DNA of 64,000 nt. Source: Raineyella sp. LH-20. GTDB taxonomy: Bacteria; Actinomycetota; Actinomycetes; Propionibacteriales; Propionibacteriaceae. Below, piece by piece: positions 25,130 through 33,689 of the stretch. The position numbers and the translations under genes were made by a program. The notes beneath the pieces are model-generated. The model made no database searches. It worked only from the letters and a program-made list of their open reading frames with translations, and had not been told where the DNA came from. Location of the stretch: contig NZ_CP137003.1 in assembly GCF_033110965.1 (NCBI RefSeq), positions 3,534,001 through 3,598,000 on the forward strand, in the 5' to 3' direction. Position 1 is the first letter of the stretch. Each line of letters opens with the position of its first letter.

Positions 25130-27943
25130 GTGCAGCTCTCCCACTCCGCCGCCGGGACCGCCGGAGCCGGCAACGCCACCGATCGTCGCCCCACCGATCG
25201 TCGCCCCACCGGCCGGCGCCGACGGATGCTGCGGCGCTCGACGCCGATGTTCGGCTGGCTGCTGGCCGAGGTCGTGATGGTGATGGCGCACCGGTTCGTG
25301 CCGGAACCGCGCTGGCTGATGGTCCACCTGCTGTTGCTCGGCGCGGTGTCGAACGCGATCGTGGTGTGGTCGGGCTACGTCACCGACGCGATCCTGCGGG
25401 GCTCCGGTGAGCACGGCCGACAGGACGCGGCGGTCCTCGGGCTGCTCAATCTCGGCGCGGTCGGCGTGGTCGTCGGCCTGGTGGCCGACCACCGGCCGGC
25501 GCTGTGGACGGGGGCCACCCTGGTCGGTCTCGCGGCGGTGCTCCATGCCGTCGGTCTGGCCGTCCGGGTGCGCACCTCCTTGCCCGCTCGGTTCACCATC
25601 ACGGTGCGCTACTACCTGGCCGCCGGCCTGATGCTGCCGGTCGGCGCCTGGCTCGGCACCCGGCTCGCCGCGCTGCCCGACGCGGACCCGGTCCACGCGC
25701 GTTACCTGCTGGCGCACCTGGCGCTCAACCTGCTCGGCTGGGTCGGGCTCACCGTCGCCGGCACGGTGATCACCCTGTGGCCGACCATGCTGCGCACCCG
25801 CGCCGACGAGGCCACCGTCGCGGTCGGCCGTCGCGCGTGGTGGCTGCTCGTCCCCTCGACGGTGCTGCTGGCCGCGGCGTCACTCGCCGATCTGCGCTGG
25901 GTGGCTGTGCTGGCCGCGCTCGGCTACCTGTCCGGGCTGGCGGTGATCGCCGCACCGTTGGCCCGGGAGACCCTCGCGAAGCGACCGTACGATTTCGGCA
26001 CCTGGTCGATGCTCGCCGGACTGCTGTGGTGGGCCGGCTGCCTGGTGGCGCTGGCCGTGGGCCTGACGACCGCCAAGGACCTGACGACGGCCGTCGAGGG
26101 ACTGCACGCGCTCACCGGTCCGTTCGCGGCGGGTTTCGTCGCACAGGTGCTCTTCGGTGCCCTCAGCTACCTGCTGCCGGTCGTGGTCGGGGGCGGGCCG
26201 TCGATCGTCCGGCGCACCACCGCCGTCGTCGACCAGGCCGCGGTGGCCCGGGTGGTGCTGGCGAACACGGCCGGGCTGGCGTTCCTGCTCCCGGTCCCCA
26301 GCCTGGTCAGGGTCACCACCTCGCTGACCGTGTACGTGGTGATGGCCTGGACGATCGGCGTGCTGATCGCCACGGTCGTCACCGGACTGCGCAGCCTCCG
26401 CCGGCGTGCCGCCACCCCGCCGGAACCGCCACGCGAGGAGGACCCGCTCATCCGGCGTCGGCGCGGTCAGGGCCAGCTCGCGGCAGCGGTCGGCGTGCTC
26501 GCCCTGCTGGTGGTGGCGGCCGGGGTGGTCGACCCGGTGGCCGTCGTACGCTCCCCCACCTCTCCCGCCACCCGGGCCGCGGCCGACGCCGGCGCGCCGG
26601 CCGGGGTGACACCGACCGGTCACACCACGACGGTCGCGGTCACCGCGGCCGACATGAGGTTCACCCCCGCGACGATCGAGGTGCCGCGCGGCGACCGACT
26701 CGTCCTCGAGGTCACCAACGCCGATCCGAAGGGCCAGAGCCACGACCTGACCCTGGCGAACGGGGCCACCAGCGGACGACTCGCCCCGGGGCAGACCGCC
26801 ACCGTCGACGCCGGCGTCATCGGCGCCTCCCTCCAGGGCTGGTGCTCGGTGGCCGGGCACAAGCAGATGGGCATGACGCTGGCGATCACCGCGACCGGCG
26901 CCGGCGACGCGACAGCCTCGCCCGGCTCGACCGGCGCCATGGGGACGATGGACTCGATGGGAGCGATGGGCTCGACGGGCTCACGGGCGGGGGCCGAGCG
27001 GGCAGCCGGCGCGGATGCGGTGTGGGATCGCAACGCCTCCCCCGCGGCGGGGTGGACGGCGTACGATCCGACGCTGCCGCCGGTCGGCGAGGGGACCGTC
27101 CACCAGTTCACCTTCACCGTCCGGGAGGGCGTCCGCGAGGTGGCTCCCGGGGTCACCCAGGACGCCTGGACATTCAACGGGACAGTGCCCGGCACCACCC
27201 TGCACGGCCGGGTCGGCGACACCTTCGAGATCACCCTGGTCAACGACGGCTCGATGGGCCACGGCATCGACTTCCACGCCGGGTCCCTGGCGCCGGACCG
27301 GCCGATGCGGACGATCCAGCCCGGGGAGCGCCTGACCTACCGGTTCACGGCGACCCGGGCCGGGGTGTGGATGTATCACTGTTCGACCATGCCGATGTCA
27401 CTGCACATCGCCAACGGCATGTACGGCGCGGTGGTGATCGACCCGCCCGACCTGCCTCGGGTCGACCGGGAGTATCTGCTGATCCAGGGCGAGCAGTACT
27501 ACGGCCCGCAGGGCGGTGTCGCGGACGCTGACAAGATCGCCGCCCGTACGCCCGATGCGGTGGTCTTCAACGGTTATCCGAACCAGTACGACCGGGCACC
27601 GCTGACCGCCCGGATCGGTGAGCGGATCCGGCTCTGGGTGCTCGACGCCGGACCGAACGAGTCGCTGGCCTTCCACGTGGTCGGCGGACAGTTCGACTCG
27701 GTGTGGAAGGAGGGCAGCTGGCTGTTGCGCAACGGCCGCGCCCCCAGCACGCCGGGCAGCGACACGGGATCGGGCAGCGACACCGGATCGGGCAGCGGCG
27801 GCAGCCAGACCCTGGATCTGCTGGCGAGTCAGGGAGGCTTCGTCGAGCTCTCCCTGCCGGAGGCCGGTCACTACAGCGTGGTCAACCACCAGATGACGCT
27901 GGCCGAGCGCGGTGCGCACGGGACGCTGGCGGTCACCGACTGA
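25130..27943 (+). CDS. nirK: Copper nitrite reductase fused to membrane and cupredoxin domains
   Basis: 937 residues, GTG 25130 after AGGAGG. Order: Arg-rich N-terminus, a membrane domain of about 11-12 helices (about 36-440), a cupredoxin domain (about 500-595) with WCSVAGHKQMGM (C572, H577, M580 as type 1 Cu ligands), a Met/Ser linker, then a two-domain NirK (about 625-937). In NirK, HGIDFH gives H711, catalytic D714 and H716; H750-C751, H759 and M764 complete the type 1/type 2 sites; H849 (FHVVGG) matches the catalytic His255 of Alcaligenes NirK; H920 (VNH) is the trans-subunit type 2 ligand. All key residues are present, so nitrite to NO reduction is expected. The fused cupredoxin would pass electrons from the membrane domain. 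Confidence 0.93.
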   Translation: MQLSHSAAGTAGAGNATDRRPTDRRPTGRRRRMLRRSTPMFGWLLAEVVMVMAHRFVPEPRWLMVHLLLLGAVSNAIVVWSGYVTDAILRGSGEHGRQDAAVLGLLNLGAVGVVVGLVADHRPALWTGATLVGLAAVLHAVGLAVRVRTSLPARFTITVRYYLAAGLMLPVGAWLGTRLAALPDADPVHARYLLAHLALNLLGWVGLTVAGTVITLWPTMLRTRADEATVAVGRRAWWLLVPSTVLLAAASLADLRWVAVLAALGYLSGLAVIAAPLARETLAKRPYDFGTWSMLAGLLWWAGCLVALAVGLTTAKDLTTAVEGLHALTGPFAAGFVAQVLFGALSYLLPVVVGGGPSIVRRTTAVVDQAAVARVVLANTAGLAFLLPVPSLVRVTTSLTVYVVMAWTIGVLIATVVTGLRSLRRRAATPPEPPREEDPLIRRRRGQGQLAAAVGVLALLVVAAGVVDPVAVVRSPTSPATRAAADAGAPAGVTPTGHTTTVAVTAADMRFTPATIEVPRGDRLVLEVTNADPKGQSHDLTLANGATSGRLAPGQTATVDAGVIGASLQGWCSVAGHKQMGMTLAITATGAGDATASPGSTGAMGTMDSMGAMGSTGSRAGAERAAGADAVWDRNASPAAGWTAYDPTLPPVGEGTVHQFTFTVREGVREVAPGVTQDAWTFNGTVPGTTLHGRVGDTFEITLVNDGSMGHGIDFHAGSLAPDRPMRTIQPGERLTYRFTATRAGVWMYHCSTMPMSLHIANGMYGAVVIDPPDLPRVDREYLLIQGEQYYGPQGGVADADKIAARTPDAVVFNGYPNQYDRAPLTARIGERIRLWVLDAGPNESLAFHVVGGQFDSVWKEGSWLLRNGRAPSTPGSDTGSGSDTGSGSGGSQTLDLLASQGGFVELSLPEAGHYSVVNHQMTLAERGAHGTLAVTD

Positions 27944-27991
27944 CCGCCCGTCAACCGACTGACCGCTCGTCAACCGACTGACCGCCCGTCA
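27935..27991. repeat. Three 19-bp tandem copies covering the stops of two convergent genes
   Basis: ACCGACTGACCGCCCGTCA is repeated three times (second copy has T for one C). The first copy holds the nirK stop; the last TCA is the sppA stop on the other strand. Every copy therefore carries one TGA on each strand. Confidence 0.93.
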
Positions 27992-29374
27992 ACCGCAGAA
28001 GCCGCCGACGTCGCCCTGATAGGCGAGCACCTGCGGGGCGCCGGAGCACATCCGGGCGCTGACGCGGGCCGCCTGACCACCCTCGGCCGTCACCGCGGGC
28101 GCGACGCCGGGGACCCGGGCCTCGACGCCGAGCAGGGTGGCGAGCAGCCCGGGCGTCGCCTGCTGCTCGACCCGGGTGTCGGCCGGATCGATCCCGGCCA
28201 GCCCGGCGAACTCCCGGAACGCCTCGTCCCGGCCACCGACCGCGTCGACGTACTTGGTGGTGACCGCGGTCTGACTGTCGAACATGTGGGCGCCGTACGA
28301 GTTCTTGATGGTGTCGGCCGGGATGTCGCGGTGCTGGGAGACCCAGCTGACGAACGCGTCGTATTCGACGGCGAGCCCGGTCATCCAGACCTGGCGCTCC
28401 TCGGGCGTCATGTCCCGGTACGGGCTGCCGAAGTCCTTGTCGCGGCCCATCGAGAGATATTCGTACGTCACGCCGCCGGTGGTGGTGACGCCTGACTCGA
28501 GCAGCGTGCCGGTGGTGCCGGTGACGTCCTTGTAGCGGGCGAAGGGACCCGAGATCACACCGATGCTGCCGACCAGCGAGCCGTGGTCGGCAACGATCCG
28601 ATCGGCGTTCGCCATCGTGTACATCCCACCCGACGCCGACATCCCCTCGACGTGGGCGAACACCTTCTTGCCGGTACGGGCCCGGTAACGGTCCACGGCG
28701 TCGGCGATCGCCCGGGATCCGGTGATCGAGCCACCCGGGGTGTTCATCAGCAGCACGATCCCGTCGGCGTCGTCGGCGGTGAGGTCGTCGATCGTCCGGG
28801 CCACCTCGTAGCCGTACGTGCCGACGGTCAGGCCCGCACCGTCGGAGGTGTCGGCCAGGATCGTGCCGGTGATCGGGAAGGCGCGCAGCGTGTACTTCGC
28901 GGTCGGCGATCCCCAGATCGTCTGCAGCGACGTCGTGGCGGCCCCGGTGCGCAACGGCACGATGACCAGGGTGAGGGCCGACAGCAGGGCGCCGACGATG
29001 CCGATGGCCAGCACGGCGACGGCCAGGCCGAGACCGGCACCGGCACCCAGGCCGAAGCCGTGTCGAAACGGTCCGGCCGGGCGCGGCGGCGCGACCACCG
29101 GTCCGCCCGGCATCGGGGCGGGCGGCGCCATGGCCGGGACCGGGCCGGTGGGCACCCCGGACGCCCCGTGCACCGCGGACGGCTGGGGCGGCGGCCAGCT
29201 CGCCACGTTCGCGGGCTGCGTCCCCGCCGTCCCTGGTTGCACGGTCTTCTCCGGGCCTGTCGGCGGCTCGGGCGTCGCCGCCGGCTCGGTCCCCACCGCC
29301 TCCGCGGAGTCCACCGGGCGGGCGTCGCCCGGTTCCTCGGACGGGGAGGGCTGCTCGGCCTGCGGATCGGACAT
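27989..29374 (-). CDS. sppA: Membrane-anchored S49 family peptidase (SppA-like)
   Basis: 461 residues from ATG 29374 with AAAGG upstream. A Pro-rich cytoplasmic N-terminus (about 1-125) precedes one membrane segment (about 135-165). The S49 domain shows NTPGGSITGSRAIADAV, KKVFAHVEGMSASGGMYTMANAD (Ser of SASGG as nucleophile) and GSLVGSIGVI. Such proteases cut remnant signal peptides in the membrane. The C-terminal 60 residues extend past the catalytic domain and contain two Cys. It is convergent with nirK and divergent from the ABC exporter operon. Confidence 0.9.
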   Translation of the reverse strand: MSDPQAEQPSPSEEPGDARPVDSAEAVGTEPAATPEPPTGPEKTVQPGTAGTQPANVASWPPPQPSAVHGASGVPTGPVPAMAPPAPMPGGPVVAPPRPAGPFRHGFGLGAGAGLGLAVAVLAIGIVGALLSALTLVIVPLRTGAATTSLQTIWGSPTAKYTLRAFPITGTILADTSDGAGLTVGTYGYEVARTIDDLTADDADGIVLLMNTPGGSITGSRAIADAVDRYRARTGKKVFAHVEGMSASGGMYTMANADRIVADHGSLVGSIGVISGPFARYKDVTGTTGTLLESGVTTTGGVTYEYLSMGRDKDFGSPYRDMTPEERQVWMTGLAVEYDAFVSWVSQHRDIPADTIKNSYGAHMFDSQTAVTTKYVDAVGGRDEAFREFAGLAGIDPADTRVEQQATPGLLATLLGVEARVPGVAPAVTAEGGQAARVSARMCSGAPQVLAYQGDVGGFCG

Positions 29375-29481
29375 CGGGAGACCTTTCGACGGTGACGGGC
29401 ACAGCCAGCGTATCCAGCCCGACGGCCATCCGGGGTCGCAGGGCAACGCCCGTGAACAGTCGTCGGGCCAAGATCAGGGGG

Positions 29482-29497
29482 TGTGACTTCAGTCACA
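29482..29497. promoter_or_regulatory. CRP/GlxR-type operator
   Basis: TGTGACTTCAGTCACA is a perfect TGTGA-N6-TCACA palindrome, the CRP and actinobacterial GlxR consensus. It lies between sppA and the ABC exporter ATPase, 20 nt before the proposed GTG start of the latter. Related sites are at 54662 and 62798. Confidence 0.75.
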
Positions 29498-29516
29498 GAT
29501 GAGGCACTCTGGAACG

Positions 29517-30503
29517 GTGATCACTGCGCGAGGCCTCACCCGCACTTTCCACCGCGGGAGGGATGTCATCGAGGCCGTGAAGGCCATCGACGTCGACGTA
29601 CGGGAAGGTGAGATGGTCGCCTTCCTGGGGCCCAACGGTGCCGGGAAGTCCACCACCCTGCGGATGTTCACCACGCTGCTGCGCCCCACCGCGGGCACCG
29701 CCGAGGTGGCGGGCTACGACGTGGTGTCCGATCCGGCGAGCGTACGTGCCCGGATCGGCTACATCGGCCAGGGCACCGGCGGCGGCTACTCCTACCGGGT
29801 GCTCGACGAGCTCTACAACCAGGGGCGGTTCTACCACCTGCCGGCCGCCGAGTACCGGGCCCGGGCCGCCGACCTGATCGAGGCGCTCGAGCTCACCGGC
29901 CTGGCCAAACGCCGGGTGCAGTCGCTGTCCGGCGGCCAACGGCGCCGCCTCGACGTCGCCCTCGGCCTGATGAACCGGCCGCCGCTGCTCTTCCTCGACG
30001 AACCGACCACCGGCCTGGATCCGCAGTCACGGGCCAACCTGTGGCACCACATCACCGCGATGCGCGAGCGCTACGGCATGACGCTGGTGCTGACCACCCA
30101 CTACCTCGACGAGGCCGACAGCGTGGCCGAACGCGTCGTCATCATCGACCACGGCCGGATCGTCGCCGACGCCCCGCCGGACGTGCTCAAACGCGACCAC
30201 GCCGACGACGTGATCACGCTGCGGGTGGCCGGCGACCACACCGACCCCGCCGCGGTCCGCGCCGCGCTGCCCGACACGCTCGGCCGGGTCACCGTCGAGC
30301 GGTCGGACTCCCCCGCCCACCACGACGGAGCCGTGCGGGCCACCATCTCGACCACCCACGGCGACCGGATGCTGCCGGCCGCCATCGACCGGCTCCGGGC
30401 CGGGGGTCTCACGGTGACGGCCGCCGAGCTGGCGCAGGCCAGCCTCGACGACGTCTTCCTCAATCTGACCGGCCGCAGCCTGCGGGAGGAGACCACCTCA
30501 TGA
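29517..30503 (+). CDS. ABC exporter ATP-binding protein (DrrA-like)
   Basis: 328 residues from GTG 29517; ATG 29499 is an alternative but sits against the operator. Walker A GPNGAGKST, signature LSGGQRRR, Walker B LLFLDEPTTGLDP and switch His in TTHYLDEAD are all intact. The C-terminal 80 residues form the DrrA-type tail ending ASLDDVFLNLTGRSLREE. It overlaps the permease gene by ATGA and drives export of a drug-like or lipid substrate. Expression is probably under the CRP/GlxR-like site upstream. Confidence 0.92.
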   Translation: MITARGLTRTFHRGRDVIEAVKAIDVDVREGEMVAFLGPNGAGKSTTLRMFTTLLRPTAGTAEVAGYDVVSDPASVRARIGYIGQGTGGGYSYRVLDELYNQGRFYHLPAAEYRARAADLIEALELTGLAKRRVQSLSGGQRRRLDVALGLMNRPPLLFLDEPTTGLDPQSRANLWHHITAMRERYGMTLVLTTHYLDEADSVAERVVIIDHGRIVADAPPDVLKRDHADDVITLRVAGDHTDPAAVRAALPDTLGRVTVERSDSPAHHDGAVRATISTTHGDRMLPAAIDRLRAGGLTVTAAELAQASLDDVFLNLTGRSLREETTS

Positions 30504-31342
30504 CCACCACGTCCTCGGTGACCGCGTCCTCGATCGGCGCACCGGCGAGCGATCTGCGGAAGTTCCTCGGCGACACCGTCGCGGTGTTCGTCCGGGAGAT
30601 CCTGCTGTTCCTGCGGGACCCGTTCTCGCTGGTCTTCTCGTTGATCCAGCCGCTGGTCTTCCTGGCGTTGTTCGGGCCGCTGCTCGGCGGTGCCTTCGGT
30701 GGGACGGGCGGTCCCACGGCCCCCGGACCGGCCGGCGGGGCCGACAGCACCCTGCAGTGGTTCGTTCCCGGGGTGATCGTGATGATCAGCCTGTTCGGGA
30801 CGTCGATGACCGGCTCGAACCTGCTCTACGAACTGATGACCGGATCGTACGAGCGGGTGCTCGCCACCCCGCTGGACCGCTCGGCGATCCTGGTCGGCCG
30901 ATCCCTGAAGGAGTTCGCGCCGCTGTTCGTCCAGGGCCTGGTCATCGCGATCGCCTGCGTGCCGTTCGGCTTCCGGCTGCACCCACTGCACCTGCTGGCC
31001 GGCCTGGTGCTGCTCGGCGTCTTCGGGATCGGTGTCGGCGCCCTGTCGTACGCCCTCGGCCTGGCCAGCAAGGGCCGCGAATGGGTGTTCTGGGGCGTCC
31101 AGCAGACCTTGCTGTTCCCGCTGCTGATCCTGTCCGGGATGATGCTGCCGCTGGAGGCCGGCCCCGCCTGGATGCAGGTGGCGTCCCGGTTCAGCCCGCT
31201 GACCTACATCGTCGACGCCGAACGGGTGCTGGCCGACGGGGTCTTCGCCGATCCTGCGGTGCTCTGGGGCGTGGTGGCGGCGGCGCTGACCGCCATCGTC
31301 GGCATCGTCGTCGGGATCCGGAAGACCCGGACGACGATCTGA
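30500..31342 (+). CDS. ABC-2 type transporter permease (DrrB-like)
   Basis: 280 residues with six membrane helices. The first is preceded by the amphipathic REILLFLRDPFSLVFSLIQP, and the ABC-2 signature FPLLILSGMMLPLEAGPAWMQVASRFSPLTYIVDAER lies near the end. It should form an exporter as a homodimer with the preceding ATPase. A separate, truncated ABC-2 permease fragment at 32307 belongs to another system. Confidence 0.9.
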   Translation: MTTTSSVTASSIGAPASDLRKFLGDTVAVFVREILLFLRDPFSLVFSLIQPLVFLALFGPLLGGAFGGTGGPTAPGPAGGADSTLQWFVPGVIVMISLFGTSMTGSNLLYELMTGSYERVLATPLDRSAILVGRSLKEFAPLFVQGLVIAIACVPFGFRLHPLHLLAGLVLLGVFGIGVGALSYALGLASKGREWVFWGVQQTLLFPLLILSGMMLPLEAGPAWMQVASRFSPLTYIVDAERVLADGVFADPAVLWGVVAAALTAIVGIVVGIRKTRTTI

Positions 31343-31412
31343 CGGGCGAGCCGGTGGACCCCGGACGACCCCAGGGGATCACGGACCGAGCAAGCCCAGC
31401 CGCATTCCGCGC

Positions 31413-31481
31413 CGTCCTACTGAACAGTTCCGCACCGTTCTACTATGCAGTTTCGCAGCGCTCTACTGAACAGTTCCGCAG
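31413..31481. repeat. Three 23-bp tandem repeats with internal palindrome
   Basis: Three head-to-tail units (31413, 31436, 31459). Units 1 and 3 are nearly identical and include GAACAGTTC, a 9-bp palindrome; unit 2 is diverged. They lie 70 nt past the ABC permease stop and 58 nt before the DUF72 start, so they may be an operator array or another 3'-end repeat. Confidence 0.8.
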
Positions 31482-31538
31482 CCCCACAACCCGCAGCATC
31501 CTGGTCACGAACACCCACGAGGGCAGGGGGTGGACCCG

Positions 31539-32306
31539 ATGGAGGACATCGCACTGGCGCCCGGCGAGGTGCGGATCGGCACCTCCGGCTGGAGCTATGA
31601 CGACTGGCGTGGCGTGCTCTATCCGCCCGGCACACCGTCCGCCCGCCGCCTCGAGGCGTACGCCGCGGTCTTCGACACGGTGGAGCTGAACGCGAGTTTC
31701 TACCACTGGCCGCGGGCCGAGATGTTCCACGCCTGGCGCGACCGGCTGCCGCCCGGGTTCCTGATGACGGTGAAGGCGCCCCGGGGCCTGACCCACGCCC
31801 GCCGGCTCGCGGCCCCGGAGCAGTGGACCGCTCGCCTGGCGGAGGGATTGTCCGCGCTCGGCGACCGTGGTGGCCTGCTGCTGCTCCAGCTTCCGCCGGA
31901 TCTGGTCCGCGACGACGACCGGCTGGACCGTACGTTGCAGGCAATGCCTGCCGGCGTACGAGTGGCGGTCGAGCTGCGGCACCCGTCCTGGGTCCACGAG
32001 GACGTCTTCGCCGTGCTGGAGGAGCATCGGGCCAGCTACTGCGTGATGAGTGGCGCGCAGCTGCCGTGCGTGCTGCGCGCCACCGCCGAGACGGTGTACG
32101 TACGCTTCCACGGGCCTGATCCCGATCGGCTCTACGTCGGCAGCTACGGCGACGACGCGTTGGCAGGGTGGGCACAGCGCATGGCCGAGTGGCGCGCGGA
32201 CGGCCACTCGGTGGTCTGTTACTTCAACAACGACGGTGCCGGCAATGCCGTACGCGATGCCCGACGGCTACGGGCGCAGGTATCGTGGATCGGACGGGGC
32301 GGGTGA
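31539..32306 (+). CDS. DUF72 family protein
   Basis: 255 residues from ATG 31539 (AGGGGG 8 nt upstream). It opens with IGTSGWSYDDWRGVLYP and has ELNASFYHWPR, FLMTVKAPRGLTH and VAVELRHPSW, all landmarks of the DUF72 (YecE) TIM-barrel family. YVRFHGPD and YFNNDGAGNAVRDA near the end are also conserved. The biochemical role of YecE proteins is not settled; a nuclease or metal-dependent function has been suggested. It appears monocistronic. The next DNA is a truncated permease. Confidence 0.88.
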   Translation: MEDIALAPGEVRIGTSGWSYDDWRGVLYPPGTPSARRLEAYAAVFDTVELNASFYHWPRAEMFHAWRDRLPPGFLMTVKAPRGLTHARRLAAPEQWTARLAEGLSALGDRGGLLLLQLPPDLVRDDDRLDRTLQAMPAGVRVAVELRHPSWVHEDVFAVLEEHRASYCVMSGAQLPCVLRATAETVYVRFHGPDPDRLYVGSYGDDALAGWAQRMAEWRADGHSVVCYFNNDGAGNAVRDARRLRAQVSWIGRGG

Positions 32307-32519
32307 TCGTTCGACCTGGTCCTTCTCCTGTCTGTCGATGATCATCGCCGGGATCGTCCGGGTGCGTGACCGGTTGATGGGCATCGGTCAGGCGATCACC
32401 ATGCCGTTGTTCTTCGCCTCGAACGCGCTCTATCCGCTCGACATCATGCCGGCCTGGCTGCGGGTGATCAGCCGGATCAACCCGCTGAGCTACCAGGTGG
32501 ACGCACTGCGCGGGCAGTG
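32307..32519 (+). pseudogene. ABC-2 permease C-terminal fragment, truncated at both ends
   Basis: The frame containing position 32338 reads MIIAGIVRVRDRLMGIGQ, then LFFASNALYPLDIMPAWL and INPLSYQVDALRG, the C-terminal third of a NodJ/DrrB-type ABC-2 permease. No start or N-terminal part precedes it, and it is cut directly at the stop codon of the M28 peptidase gene at 32520. It marks the left edge of a probable insertion. Confidence 0.8.
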
Positions 32520-33689
32520 TCAGAGGATGCCGGGGCGACCGACACGCCGCGGCGAGCTGAGAGCGACCAGTCGCTCGACGAGTCCCTGGGCCCAGACGAT
32601 GTTGGCTGCGATGCCCGCATTCGGGAGGTCGTCAGGCTGGTGTAAACGATGCAGATCGTTGAAGGTCATGAACACGGACGGCACCCCTGCACGGTAGAAC
32701 GAGGCGTCATCGGTGCCAGTAGTCGGTGGGAAGCGGTTGACGGTCTCAAGAGCTCTCCCGGTGTCACTTGCGTACTGTCCAACGGCGCAATGCAGCGCAT
32801 GCCCGAACTCCTCCGGTGACGCGAAGGTCTCAAGGAAGGAGCCGCGACCGAGACCGTCAACGTTGAGGACGTAGTCGAGTTCGGCGAGCTCGCTATCGGT
32901 GGATGAGTCGACATAGTGCCGCGAGCCGCCAAGGTGCCACTCCTCGGCCGTGAACCACACCATCCTGACCGATCGACTCGGCGGCTTCGCCGCCCACTGC
33001 TCGGCGAGCCGGAGCAGCGCGACGGTGCCGCTGCCGTTGTCGTAGGCACCGACTGTGTTGTAGAAGGTGTCGTAGTGAGCGCAGACCAGGACCGTTCCTT
33101 CTCCGGTCCCCGGGATGTCGACAATGAGGTTGTCGGCGATCGCTGGGTCGCCGACGGGGCCGGAGTCGCCCTGCAGCATGACGGTCACGTCCTTGCCACT
33201 CGTCACCCATTCCCTCAGTTGCATGCCGTCGAGGCGGCCGACCACAAGGTGCGGCAGCGTGAGGTCCGATCCGTGGGGCAGTGGCTGCGGGGCGGCTGGG
33301 CCGATATCACGGGCGTGCACGTAGGCGAGGGATGCGCCATTCTCGTCCTCGACGATGAAGCGCTGCCAGGTGATCGAGTCACCCCAGATCCCCTGCGGAC
33401 CGAGCGGCCGGAGGTGACCGGTGACGACACCGTCGGAGGAGCCGCTCCACAGCATCGGCCAGACGGGCATCTCACGATCGATCGGCGCAGTGACGCGGAG
33501 GGTGTTCGCGGAGCCCGGTTCCCACGCCGGTAGCGTCACCGCTTGTCGGCGAACATGGAGGCCTGCCGTCGACAGACGCGACTCGATCCAATCGGCGGCG
33601 TCGTGAATGCCGCGATCACCGTGAAACCGAGGCCCGAAGCGCGTGAGATCGACAAGGTCCTGGAGAGCCGCGCTGGTGCTGCCGTTCAT
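32520..33689 (-). CDS. M28 family zinc aminopeptidase-like hydrolase
   Basis: 389 residues, GGAAGGAA before ATG 33689. The dinuclear zinc site is complete: VCAHYDT (His), GAYDNGSG (Asp), FTAEEWHLGGS (Glu-Glu, base and ligand), LNVDGLG (Asp) and LHRLHQPDD (His). A PA-like insertion (about 110-190) lies before it. There is no signal peptide, so it is cytoplasmic; it may cleave an amide or peptide of the imported substrate. It is the last gene of the island's minus-strand operon and overlaps the TenA-like gene (ATGA). The genomic island has lower GC than its flanks. Confidence 0.87.
   Translation of the reverse strand: MNGSTSAALQDLVDLTRFGPRFHGDRGIHDAADWIESRLSTAGLHVRRQAVTLPAWEPGSANTLRVTAPIDREMPVWPMLWSGSSDGVVTGHLRPLGPQGIWGDSITWQRFIVEDENGASLAYVHARDIGPAAPQPLPHGSDLTLPHLVVGRLDGMQLREWVTSGKDVTVMLQGDSGPVGDPAIADNLIVDIPGTGEGTVLVCAHYDTFYNTVGAYDNGSGTVALLRLAEQWAAKPPSRSVRMVWFTAEEWHLGGSRHYVDSSTDSELAELDYVLNVDGLGRGSFLETFASPEEFGHALHCAVGQYASDTGRALETVNRFPPTTGTDDASFYRAGVPSVFMTFNDLHRLHQPDDLPNAGIAANIVWAQGLVERLVALSSPRRVGRPGIL

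Noticed and set aside
27674-27700. Apparent loss of the catalytic His in NirK (GGQ instead of GGH)
   Set aside because: Counting against the Alcaligenes enzyme shows His255 corresponds to the His in FHVVGG, which is present at residue 849.
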